Of a stretch of 36,909 nt of DNA, positions 17,441 to 25,596 are shown piece after piece. How positions within the stretch are numbered: the first letter of the stretch is position 1; each line of letters opens with the position of its first letter. This stretch comes from DQWO01 sp964478545. Lineage in GTDB: Bacteria > Desulfobacterota > Anaeroferrophillalia > Anaeroferrophillales > Anaeroferrophillaceae. The notes under the pieces were generated by a model, which saw only the letters and a program-made list of their open reading frames with translations, was not told the origin of the DNA and did not search any database. The stretch spans positions 1 to 36,909 of the forward strand of contig CAYZIS010000023.1 in NCBI GenBank assembly GCA_964478545.1, written 5' to 3'. The translations under genes were made by a program, and so were the position numbers.

Positions 17441-19021
17441 ATGAATTATGCTAACTATGCCTGCCTGCATGCCCATAATCTGCCGAGAAAAATCTGTTTA
17501 ATTGAGCGTACCCCGGCGACCGGTGTACGGCGTACCTTGACTTGGAAAGAGTTTAATCAGTCGATTAACCGGGTTGCCAACTATCTGAACCAGGAGTTGG
17601 GGATCAAGCAGGGCGACTATGTCATGCATCTGCAGAATAACAGCCTGGAGTGGTTGGTGAGTTACTATGCCATTATCAAGCTTGGGGCCGTCGTGGTGCC
17701 GCTTAATTTTCGTTTTGTTGGAAGTGATATTAAGTTTGCGGCTAAAGTCTCCAACCCCAAGGCTTTTATTTTTGGTTCCGAGTTTCTGCCGGTTGTGGAA
17801 CCGGTTCGGGAAGATTTGAAGACCGTCAAAAATTTTATTTGTGTTGGTGATAAAATTGGCGACGGGATGATTGATTTTAGTGATTTGGCCCATTACGATA
17901 ATGTCTCCGAAGCCTTGGTTGAGGTTGAGGATGGTGCCGATCTGACAATGATGTTTACCTCGGGGACCACTGGAAAACCGAAACCGGTGCTCCACACTCA
18001 TTTCTCCCTGAATAATACCGCCATTGGCAACGGTATGAGCTACTTTGTCGAAAAGAACGACAACTATCTTTTCTTCCTGCCTCTTTATCATAGCGGGACG
18101 ATGTTTCTTTGGGCGCCTTTTTATGCCACTGGTGCCGCCGGAACGATTTTGCGTGGTTTAAAAGATCCCAAATGGATTATTGAAGCCCTTGCCGAAGAAA
18201 AGGTTACCGATGTCCTCTTTGTTGTGCCGATCGCGGTAGCTATCCTTAATGCTATTGATAAGGGTGATATCAAGCTTGAAGACTACGATCTTTCGGCTTG
18301 GAGGTATATGGAGATCGGGGCGCAGCCAGTGCCTTTTGAGGTGATCAAACGATTAGTTGATACTTTTTCTTGTGGGGTTTCCAATATCTACGGTATTACT
18401 GAAGGTGGAGGAGGCGGCACCTTTAATCTCTATCCAGATAAAGTGTTGGAACGCCCTGGGTCTATCGGCAAACCGACTTTCGGGGTTGATGCCCGGCTGG
18501 TGGATTTTGAAGGCAAGGAAATTGGTCCGGAAAAGATTGGCGAGTTGATCCTCAAGACTCCCCGGATGATGAAGGGCTATTTTGGCAATCCTGAGATGAC
18601 CGCTGAGACCTTGACGGATGGCTGGCTCCATACCGGTGATCTTTTGAGGACTGATGCTGATGGTTACTACTATATTGTTGATCGTAAGAAAGATATGATT
18701 ACCAGTGGTGGTGAAAATATCTTTCCAGTGGAGATCGAAGATGCTTTGATGGAACATCCCGATATCGACGATGTTGCTTGTATTGGGGCACCTGACGAGC
18801 GTCTGGTTGAGGTGGTGATGGCCATTGTCCAGCTTAAAGAGGGGTGCAGTATGTCTGAGGAAGAACTGCTTGAATTTGCTAAGACCCAAATTGCAACATA
18901 CAAGTTGCCCCGGGTTGTCAAGTTTGATCAAGTGATGCGCAATCCGACAGGTAAATTGATGAAACCACAGATGCGGGAAAAATATACCGGCCGCAAAGAG
19001 GCCTTTCGGAGCTTGGTCTAA
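17441..19021 (+). CDS. Acyl-CoA synthetase (AMP-forming), fatty-acid/aromatic-acid ligase class
   Basis: A 526-residue member of the ANL adenylating superfamily that activates a carboxylic acid to its CoA thioester. The AMP-binding P-loop is TSGTTGKPKP, followed by the A5-type motif IYGITEGG. The GWLHTGD and DRKKDMITSGGENIFPVEIED signatures mark the hinge and C-terminal domain, and the catalytic Lys is in NPTGKLMKP. The acid cannot be specified from sequence. An AAGAAGGAG ribosome site lies before the ATG, and a strong terminator follows, so it is probably a single-gene transcript. The acid it activates may come from amino-acid or aromatic breakdown, in line with the ior genes 8 kb away, but this is inference. 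Confidence 0.92.
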   Translation: MNYANYACLHAHNLPRKICLIERTPATGVRRTLTWKEFNQSINRVANYLNQELGIKQGDYVMHLQNNSLEWLVSYYAIIKLGAVVVPLNFRFVGSDIKFAAKVSNPKAFIFGSEFLPVVEPVREDLKTVKNFICVGDKIGDGMIDFSDLAHYDNVSEALVEVEDGADLTMMFTSGTTGKPKPVLHTHFSLNNTAIGNGMSYFVEKNDNYLFFLPLYHSGTMFLWAPFYATGAAGTILRGLKDPKWIIEALAEEKVTDVLFVVPIAVAILNAIDKGDIKLEDYDLSAWRYMEIGAQPVPFEVIKRLVDTFSCGVSNIYGITEGGGGGTFNLYPDKVLERPGSIGKPTFGVDARLVDFEGKEIGPEKIGELILKTPRMMKGYFGNPEMTAETLTDGWLHTGDLLRTDADGYYYIVDRKKDMITSGGENIFPVEIEDALMEHPDIDDVACIGAPDERLVEVVMAIVQLKEGCSMSEEELLEFAKTQIATYKLPRVVKFDQVMRNPTGKLMKPQMREKYTGRKEAFRSLV

Positions 19022-19042
19022 AGAAATAATCATGCTGAAAGT

Positions 19043-19087
19043 AAAAAGACAGTAGGAGGTGCACTGCGCCTTCCGCTGTCTTTTTTT
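19043..19087 (+). terminator. Rho-independent terminator
   Basis: AAAAAGACAG pairs with CTGTCTTTTT, with further partial pairing inside (GGAGG-GCA with TGC-CCTTCC), and ends in seven T residues. It ends the acyl-CoA synthetase transcript. Confidence 0.85.
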
Positions 19088-19256
19088 GGAATTCCAATTT
19101 TTTCGTATATTCTTGCACAACATTCCGCGATTTGTTAACATCAGGTTTACTTCTCTGCCCCTTTGTAACGATATCTTAGCCGCTATTTCTTTTTGCTCCG
19201 GTTTGTCATGTGTTATGTGAAGCGGCAGCGGCCCCGATTTTTTATGGAGTAATTTT

Positions 19257-20036
19257 ATGAATCATCAGTTATTTGTTAATGTTCCATTAGCGAAACTTTC
19301 TCAGGCCTTGGATATGTTTCCTGCTTTAGGTGTTGGACCGGAAATCTATACTCCTGCTACTGATTTGCAGAAGTATGATGATCTATCGGTATTGATGCCG
19401 TTGGTTGAACGGATGCGGGATTTGCAACTGACCTGCACCATGCATGGGCCATTTATCGATCTTTCCCCGGGTGGATTTGATCCCTGGGTGGTGGATGCAA
19501 CCAGGGAAAGATTTTGTCAGGCTTTGAGGTTGGCTAAAGAACTACATCCCCGGGTGGTAGTTTTTCATTCCGGTTATGATCGCTGGAAGTATGCGCTGAA
19601 CATGTCCATGTGGCTGGAAAACAGCCGGCGTTTTTGGGAGCCCCTGGTGGAAGAAGCGGAAAAGGTGGATACCTACATTGCAGTGGAAAATATTTTTGAA
19701 ACTTCACCTATCGGTTTGAAAATGTTGATGGATGCTATTGATTCACCGCGATTCGGCTGTTGCTTTGATATTGGCCATTGGAATCTTTTTGGCACCGTTG
19801 ATCTTAAAGAGTGGCTGTCTTTATTGGATGAGCGGATTATTTCTTTTCATCTCCATGATAATCGCGGTAGCTTTGATGATCACATGGTTCCCGGTGACGG
19901 CTTGATTGATTTTGCTGCCTTTAAAAATGATGTTACGGCATTGAAAATTGAACCCCGGGCTTATACCTTCGAGCCCCATAATCCGGCGGATATTACCCGG
20001 GGAGTTGCCTGGTTTAGAGAATCCTATGGATTATAA
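19257..20036 (+). CDS. Sugar phosphate isomerase/epimerase family protein (xylose isomerase-like TIM barrel)
   Basis: The 259-residue protein has the AP-endonuclease-2/xylose isomerase-like TIM barrel. Metal-site landmarks are TMHGPFIDL, VVFHSGYDRW, IAVENIFE (Glu), FGCCFDIGHWN (Asp, His), SFHLHDNRGSFDDH (His, Asp) and a terminal YTFEPHN (Glu). These support a divalent-metal isomerase, epimerase or endonuclease fold; the substrate is not readable. GGAG precedes the ATG. Its stop overlaps the start of the radical SAM gene by 11 bases, so the two are translationally coupled. Confidence 0.85.
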   Translation: MNHQLFVNVPLAKLSQALDMFPALGVGPEIYTPATDLQKYDDLSVLMPLVERMRDLQLTCTMHGPFIDLSPGGFDPWVVDATRERFCQALRLAKELHPRVVVFHSGYDRWKYALNMSMWLENSRRFWEPLVEEAEKVDTYIAVENIFETSPIGLKMLMDAIDSPRFGCCFDIGHWNLFGTVDLKEWLSLLDERIISFHLHDNRGSFDDHMVPGDGLIDFAAFKNDVTALKIEPRAYTFEPHNPADITRGVAWFRESYGL

Positions 20037-22581
20037 CTTGCTGGCCGGTGTCAACCGGCCGGGGCGCTACCTGAACCATGAAATAAATGCGGTTCATAAG
20101 GAGAGGCGGCCTGAGCAGCTGCATCTTGCTCTTGCTTTTCCGGATGTCTATGAAATCGGTATGTCCCATTACGGTTTTCTGCTGCTGTACCAGTTGCTGA
20201 ATCGTCGGGATGATCTTTACTGTGAGAGGGTTTTTGCTCCCTGGGATGATTTTGCCGCCAACCTGAAAAAGTCGCGGACCCCACTTTTTTCCCTCGAAAG
20301 TCAGACTCCTTTGGGTCAGTTTGATCTTATTGGTTTTTCTCTCCAATATGAGATGTCGTACACTAATGTTCTGGCCATGCTTGATCTGGCTGGGATTCCC
20401 CTGGCTGCAGAAGACCGCCCAGAATTTCCTTTGATTATTGCCGGCGGTCCCAGCATGGTGAATCCGGAGCCGGTGGCTCCTTTGTTTGATGCTATCCTGG
20501 TGGGTGATGGGGAGGAAGCTTTTCCGCAAATTGCCCAAACCGTGCTGGCAGCTAAAAAGAAGTGGTTCGGTAAAGAGGAATTGCTGCACGAACTGGCCGG
20601 TATCGAAGGGGTGTATATTCCCTCTTTTTTTTCCATGACCTGGAAAGATGACCGATTGGATAAAATAACGTCCCTGGAGCCGGGTTATGACCATGTGCAG
20701 CGGCGTATTTTCCGGGATATATCCCAGGAACCGTTGCCGACATCCCCTCCGGTGCCATTGATTAATGTCGTCCATGATCGGGTGGCCCTGGAAATTTCCC
20801 GCGGCTGTACCCGCGGTTGCCGTTTTTGTCAGGCTGGGATGATTTATCGGCCGGTACGGGAACGGAGCGTTAAAGAATTGCTGGCTGGAGCCAGGGATTG
20901 CCGGGAACAGACAGGTATTGATGATCTGTCATTGCTTTCCTTGAGCGTTGGTGATTACAGCCAGCTTTTACCCTTGGTTACCGGCTTGAAAGCTGAATTT
21001 GCCGGGGAGCCGGTACAGCTATCCTTTCCCTCCGTGCGGGCCGGCTGTATAAGTGAAGAGCTGTTGCAGGTATTGAAGGGAGGTCGTCATGGTGGTTTTA
21101 CCATTGCTCCAGAGGCCGGAACCCAGCGTCTTCGGGATGTCATTAATAAGGGTCTGACAGAAGAGGATATTCTGGAAACGGTTGATGTCCTGTTCCGGAA
21201 TGGCTGGGATTTGCTGAAATTTTATTTTATGATTGGCTTACCCAGCGAAACGGATGAAGATTTGCAGGGGATTATCGATTTATGCCTCAAAGCTCTGGGG
21301 CGGGCAAAAAATAAACGGCAACGGATTACCCTCTCTGTTTCCACCTTTGTGCCAAAATCACATACCCCGTTTCAGTGGGAGATGCAGATCAGCCTCGAGG
21401 AAACCAAACGCCGGCAGCAATTTCTTTTCAAGCAAATTAAAACTGTTTCCAGACGGTTGCAACTGAAATGGCATGATGGAAAGTTAAGCCAGCTGGAGGG
21501 GATATTCAGTCGCGGCGACCGACGCTTATGGCCGGTTTTATGTGAGGCCTACCGCAATGGGTGTAGTTTTGATGCCTGGACGGACAAGTTTTCCTATGCC
21601 AGCTGGCAGAAGGCTTTTTCCCATTTTGGGATTGATCCGGAACAGCAGGTATCCCGCACCTTTATGGTGGAAGATCTCTTGCCGTGGGGGCATATAAACG
21701 TTGGTATTGACCCATCTTTTCTGCTGGCTGAACGGGAAAAGGCCTTCCGGCAAGAAGCAACGCCTGATTGCCGGACCAGTGGTTGTCAGGGATGTGGGGT
21801 GTGTCAAGAATCGACCGGCATCAGTCTGAAAATTCAGCCTGAGCCTGAACCCACAACAGTAACCAGTACGGTCTTGCAGGAGAAACCAGCTTCAGGGGAA
21901 AGATGGAAGTATCTCTTGTCCTATCGGCGCGGTGGCCGGTTAACCTTTCTTTCTCACCTGGAAATGGTTACCTTATTCATCCGGGGATTACAGCGTTTGG
22001 GTGTTCCCCTGGCCTATTCCCAGGGATTTCATCCCCATCCCCGTCTGACCTTTGCTCATGCGTTGCCCCTGGGGTTGAGCAGTGAGGAAGAATTCATGGA
22101 GTTCCTTTCTCTCAAGCCGGTAACTTCAAGCAGCCTTTCATCGCAATGGGCATCTTACATGCCAGTGGGCCTGGAATTAATTAATTGTAAGGTCCTGCCG
22201 GCCGGGTTGCCAGCCATTAGTCAACGTTTGCAGTTCTGTCAGTATCAGGTTACGTTTTATGATCCTGAACTGCTGGAACGGCTGCCAGAATTTCTTGCCC
22301 GGGGCCGGGAATCAACTTCCCTGGTTTTTGTTCGCCGGAAAAAGGGGAAGAAAATTACCCTTGACTTTGCCCCGCATCTGCAGGAAATTGAAATATTGGA
22401 TTCAGTTTCTTTGCTGGTGACCCTCAGGGTGGTGGAGGGCAGGAACCCAAATATCTTTGATTTTGTTTCAGTCCTGCTGGGAAGTTGCGAGCGGGTGTCT
22501 GATGGGTACACGGTGATAAAAAGAAGAAGTTATCTCCTTGAACCTGATAATGAGGAGGTTGCATGTCAGCCGAACTGTTAA
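20026..22581 (+). CDS. B12-type radical SAM protein fused to a DUF2344 domain
   Basis: This 851-residue protein has an N-terminal cobalamin-binding-like region (VYEIGMSHYGF, FSLQYEMSYTNVLAMLDLAGI). The radical SAM core has CTRGCRFCQAG, which supplies the CxxxCxxC [4Fe-4S] ligands, and downstream FTIAPEAGTQRLRD. It is followed by a Cys-rich patch (CRTSGCQGCGVC) and a C-terminal DUF2344 domain (RRGGRLTFLSHLEMV, SQGFHPHPRLTFAHALPLG). This matches the known pair of families that sit next to RNase G; in some bacteria the two domains are separate genes. Start ATG 20026 is chosen because homology begins there; the frame extends upstream inside the previous gene. The biochemical role is not established to my knowledge. 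Confidence 0.88.
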   Translation: MDYNLLAGVNRPGRYLNHEINAVHKERRPEQLHLALAFPDVYEIGMSHYGFLLLYQLLNRRDDLYCERVFAPWDDFAANLKKSRTPLFSLESQTPLGQFDLIGFSLQYEMSYTNVLAMLDLAGIPLAAEDRPEFPLIIAGGPSMVNPEPVAPLFDAILVGDGEEAFPQIAQTVLAAKKKWFGKEELLHELAGIEGVYIPSFFSMTWKDDRLDKITSLEPGYDHVQRRIFRDISQEPLPTSPPVPLINVVHDRVALEISRGCTRGCRFCQAGMIYRPVRERSVKELLAGARDCREQTGIDDLSLLSLSVGDYSQLLPLVTGLKAEFAGEPVQLSFPSVRAGCISEELLQVLKGGRHGGFTIAPEAGTQRLRDVINKGLTEEDILETVDVLFRNGWDLLKFYFMIGLPSETDEDLQGIIDLCLKALGRAKNKRQRITLSVSTFVPKSHTPFQWEMQISLEETKRRQQFLFKQIKTVSRRLQLKWHDGKLSQLEGIFSRGDRRLWPVLCEAYRNGCSFDAWTDKFSYASWQKAFSHFGIDPEQQVSRTFMVEDLLPWGHINVGIDPSFLLAEREKAFRQEATPDCRTSGCQGCGVCQESTGISLKIQPEPEPTTVTSTVLQEKPASGERWKYLLSYRRGGRLTFLSHLEMVTLFIRGLQRLGVPLAYSQGFHPHPRLTFAHALPLGLSSEEEFMEFLSLKPVTSSSLSSQWASYMPVGLELINCKVLPAGLPAISQRLQFCQYQVTFYDPELLERLPEFLARGRESTSLVFVRRKKGKKITLDFAPHLQEIEILDSVSLLVTLRVVEGRNPNIFDFVSVLLGSCERVSDGYTVIKRRSYLLEPDNEEVACQPNC

Positions 22582-24080
22582 TGAATGTCACGAAAACTGA
22601 AACCCGGGTGGCTTTGATGGAAAACAGGGTACTGGCCGAGCTTTTCTATGAGCGTAGCCGTGACCTGGGAATTGTCGGCAATATTTATAAGGGGAAAGTG
22701 GTGAAGGTATTGCCGGGGATGGATGCAGCCTTTGTTGATATCGGTCTGGAAAAAGCAGCTTATCTCTATGTTTCCGATGTCTGTCAAAGCCAGGAATCTT
22801 CTTCCATCTTTGCTGATCAGGAAGGAGAGCTCTTTCCTTTTGGGGATGATTCTCTTGATGAGCGAATTTTACCTGACAAGCAAATAGGTGATTTATTACA
22901 GGAAGGTCAGGATGTCCTGGTCCGGGTTTCCCGTGAACCGATCAGCACCAAAGGTGCCAGGATCACCACTTATAGCTCTCTGGCCGGCAGGTACCTGGTT
23001 TTATTGTCGACGGTAAACAATATCGGCATTTCCCGTAAAATCGTTGATGAGGAGGAACGTCAACGCCTCAGGGAACTGGTGATGTCCATCAAACCAGAGG
23101 ATATGGGGGTAATTGTCAGGACCGCGGGTGAAGGTAAGGATAAGCAGGCATTGATCCATGACTTGGATTTTCTGTTTAAGCTTTGGCATAATATCCAGGT
23201 GAAGTATGAAAATAGCCCGGCACCGTCCCTTATTTATCAGGATTTACGCTTGCCACAGCGGCTTATTCGTGATCTCTATTCTGACGAAATCGATCGTTTG
23301 TTGATTGATTCGGAAAGCGAATACCAGAAACTGAAAAATTTTGTTTCGACCTTTTTCCCCGGGATGGATTGTTTTATTGAATTGTACCGGGGTATCCAAC
23401 CCTTATTCCAAGCCTATGATCTGGAAATGGAGGTCAATAAAGCCCTGGATAAGAAGGTCTGGTTGAAATCAGGAGGATCGATCATTATTGAAACGACAGA
23501 GGCTTTGACGGCCATAGATGTTAATACCGGGCGATATGTGGGTAAACGGAATCTGGAAGATACTATCCTGAAAACCAATCTGGAGGCGGCTAAGGAGATA
23601 GCCTTTCAACTCCGCCTGCGGAATATCGGCGGCATCATTATTATTGATTTTATTGATATGGAGGATAAAAAACATCGAGAACGGGTGTATGATGTCCTGG
23701 AAGAATCTTTAAAAAGGGATAAAGCCAAGGCTCATGTATTGAAAATTTCTGAATTGGGGATGGTGGAGATGACCCGTGAGCGCACCCGTGACAACCTGGT
23801 GCGGGTCCTTTGTGATGACTGTCCCTATTGCGACGGTAGGGGATTTATTAAGTCAATAAGTACAATTACTTATGAAATTATTCGGGAAATCAAAAGTTAT
23901 TTCTACGCGGAAGAAATCCGGGAACTGGTGGTAAAGGTTAGCCCGGAGGTTGCAAATTACCTTTATGATGTGGAAAGCTTTACCATGGATTCCCTGGAAT
24001 ATGAGTTGGGGAAAAAGATAACCACCAGAAAAAATGATCGTTTTCACCGCGAAGAGTATGAAATTATCGGTAATCGCTGA
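22563..24080 (+). CDS. rng: Ribonuclease E/G family endoribonuclease
   Basis: A single-strand RNA endonuclease for rRNA and mRNA processing. The 505-residue length fits RNase G (no long RNase E scaffold tail). The N-terminal S1 domain (GNIYKGKVVKVLPGMDAAFVDIG split across residues about 39-75) carries an acidic insertion at about 80-110. The catalytic core has AIDVNTG and IIIDFIDM, whose Asp residues bind magnesium. The Zn-link is DDCPYCDGRG. GAGGAGG sits before ATG 22563, which overlaps the end of the radical SAM gene by 19 bases, a sign of coupled translation. Confidence 0.95.
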   Translation: MSAELLMNVTKTETRVALMENRVLAELFYERSRDLGIVGNIYKGKVVKVLPGMDAAFVDIGLEKAAYLYVSDVCQSQESSSIFADQEGELFPFGDDSLDERILPDKQIGDLLQEGQDVLVRVSREPISTKGARITTYSSLAGRYLVLLSTVNNIGISRKIVDEEERQRLRELVMSIKPEDMGVIVRTAGEGKDKQALIHDLDFLFKLWHNIQVKYENSPAPSLIYQDLRLPQRLIRDLYSDEIDRLLIDSESEYQKLKNFVSTFFPGMDCFIELYRGIQPLFQAYDLEMEVNKALDKKVWLKSGGSIIIETTEALTAIDVNTGRYVGKRNLEDTILKTNLEAAKEIAFQLRLRNIGGIIIIDFIDMEDKKHRERVYDVLEESLKRDKAKAHVLKISELGMVEMTRERTRDNLVRVLCDDCPYCDGRGFIKSISTITYEIIREIKSYFYAEEIRELVVKVSPEVANYLYDVESFTMDSLEYELGKKITTRKNDRFHREEYEIIGNR

Positions 24081-24095
24081 CTGGAACCGCTATAG

Positions 24096-24977
24096 ATGAA
24101 TGACAAGAAATTACTGACCACCAGGGAAGTGGCAGCTTTCCTGAAGATAAATGAGAAAAAGGTGTATCGGCTGATTCAGGAAGGTAGTATTCCCTGTACC
24201 CGGGTCGTTGGTAAATGGCTGTTTCCCCTTGAGCAAATTAATCGCTGGCTGGAAGAACAGACAGAGCTGGCAAAAAATATCCTTTTGGCCGGTAGTGATG
24301 ACCCGTTGCTCTTGAGCTTGATTGAAGAATTTAACCAGATTCATTTCCCCCGGCATCTTGTTTTTCATGCAGTCCTTGGCAGTAAACGGGGACTTCTTTC
24401 CCTGGCTGCCGGTAAATCCCAGATTGCCGGGGTACACCTTTTTCACCCACCCACCGGTGGATATAATCTTCCTTATGCTGCTGCCCATTTGCACGATAAA
24501 TCGTATTTAGTGGTCAACCTGGCCTATCGTCGTCAGGGCTTGCTGGTAGCGAAAGATAATCCTTTGGGGATTGGAGGAATCAGAGACCTTTCCCGTCAGG
24601 ATATTTGCTTCATCAACCGCAACGATGGTTCCGGAACTCGTTATATCCTTGATTATCAGTTGGTAAAAGAGGGGATTTCACCATCTCAGATAAATGGCTA
24701 TCAGCGTGAAAAGGTGACGCACATGGAAGTTGGTCTGGCAATCCTGAGAAATGATGCCGATGTCGGGGTGGGAATTGAGTATGTGGCTGATCTGTTGGGT
24801 CTAAATTTTATTCCCCTGGTTGAGGAAAGATTTGATCTGGTGACCTTAAAAGACGGGTTTGTTGCCCATCCTATCAAAGATTTTTTTTCTTTGCTTGAGC
24901 CTGAAAGATTGACGCTGAAAACTGGGATGTTTCGTGGCTATGATTTCCGTCACTCGGGTGAAATACTGTATCCGTAA
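24096..24977 (+). CDS. Helix-turn-helix regulator with periplasmic-binding-protein-like ligand domain
   Basis: The first 55 residues are an excisionase-type winged helix-turn-helix (LTTREVAAFLKINEKKVYRLIQEG, split; then VVGKWLFPLEQINRWL). Residues about 60-290 resemble the PBP-like domain found in molybdate/tungstate-type one-component regulators (AGSDDPLL, INRNDGSGTRYILD, GYQREKVTHMEVGLAILRNDADVGVGIEYVA). Such proteins lack a signal peptide and bind a small ligand in the cytosol to control transcription. The ligand here is unknown. The 15-base gap after rng suggests co-transcription, which is unusual company for this regulator. Confidence 0.8.
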   Translation: MNDKKLLTTREVAAFLKINEKKVYRLIQEGSIPCTRVVGKWLFPLEQINRWLEEQTELAKNILLAGSDDPLLLSLIEEFNQIHFPRHLVFHAVLGSKRGLLSLAAGKSQIAGVHLFHPPTGGYNLPYAAAHLHDKSYLVVNLAYRRQGLLVAKDNPLGIGGIRDLSRQDICFINRNDGSGTRYILDYQLVKEGISPSQINGYQREKVTHMEVGLAILRNDADVGVGIEYVADLLGLNFIPLVEERFDLVTLKDGFVAHPIKDFFSLLEPERLTLKTGMFRGYDFRHSGEILYP

Positions 24978-25143
24978 ATCTATCGTTTCCCAGCCTAAGA
25001 AACGAAGCTTTACGCAAAAAAGTCAAAAAAATAAATTTTCTCCCCTCATTTTCTATTTCCACCCAGTAGTATCTGGCTAGAAACTTGCGTATTGTTAACG
25101 GTCGCTGATTTCAGCGCTTTTTGGCGCTCGATAGTCTGTTTTT

Positions 25144-25467
25144 CCAAATGTCGAAGCTTTGGCAGATGATCGCGTTTTCCAGCGGCGCTACATGTTTCCG
25201 CTTGAAATCAAGGTCAGTAGAAAGAAAAATATCATGTTTTCCGAGGATGAAGGAATTATGCCAAGCACGGCTGAGGGACTGGCAGGCCTTAAACCGGTAT
25301 TGCCTGATGGCAGTTCATTGGTTTTTGGCCATCCCCAGGGACCCACTGCCGGTCGTTGTATTATCGAGCTAATCGAAGAATTGAAACTTAAAGGTGGAAG
25401 CTATGGTATGTTTACCGGTTGCGCTGCCGGTGATACTGCTGCGGTGCTGGTGTTTAAAGTTGCTTGA
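25144..25467 (+). pseudogene. Thiolase remnant, 5' truncated and internally deleted
   Basis: The frame encodes RYMFPLEIKVSRKKNIMFSE and DEGIMPSTAEGLAGLKPVLPDGSS, which match the linker region of acetyl-CoA acetyltransferases. It then continues directly with LVFGHPQGPTAGRCIIELIE, GGSYGMFTGCAAGDTAAVLV, the C-terminal thiolase end with the GHP (catalytic His) and a Cys-containing loop. The family's 'TAGNASGINDGAAA' segment and about 60-90 residues are missing between the two parts, and the N-terminal two-thirds with the nucleophilic Cys are absent. An in-frame TAG lies at the left edge. It cannot be an active thiolase. Confidence 0.6.
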
Positions 25468-25596
25468 TGCTATCACCCTGCAAATATTTGATTTTTATTT
25501 TGTCTGGAAATAAAGTATAGCAAGGAAGATGGAGCTTTTGCGCAGGTAAGGCAAAGCGGGTAATCGATAACCGAAAATTAGGATGCGAGGTAAAAA

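Noticed and set aside
25147..25372. Alternative ORF with an ATG start overlapping the thiolase remnant
   Set aside because: The other frame matches thiolase residues clearly; this frame has no family resemblance and is a shadow.
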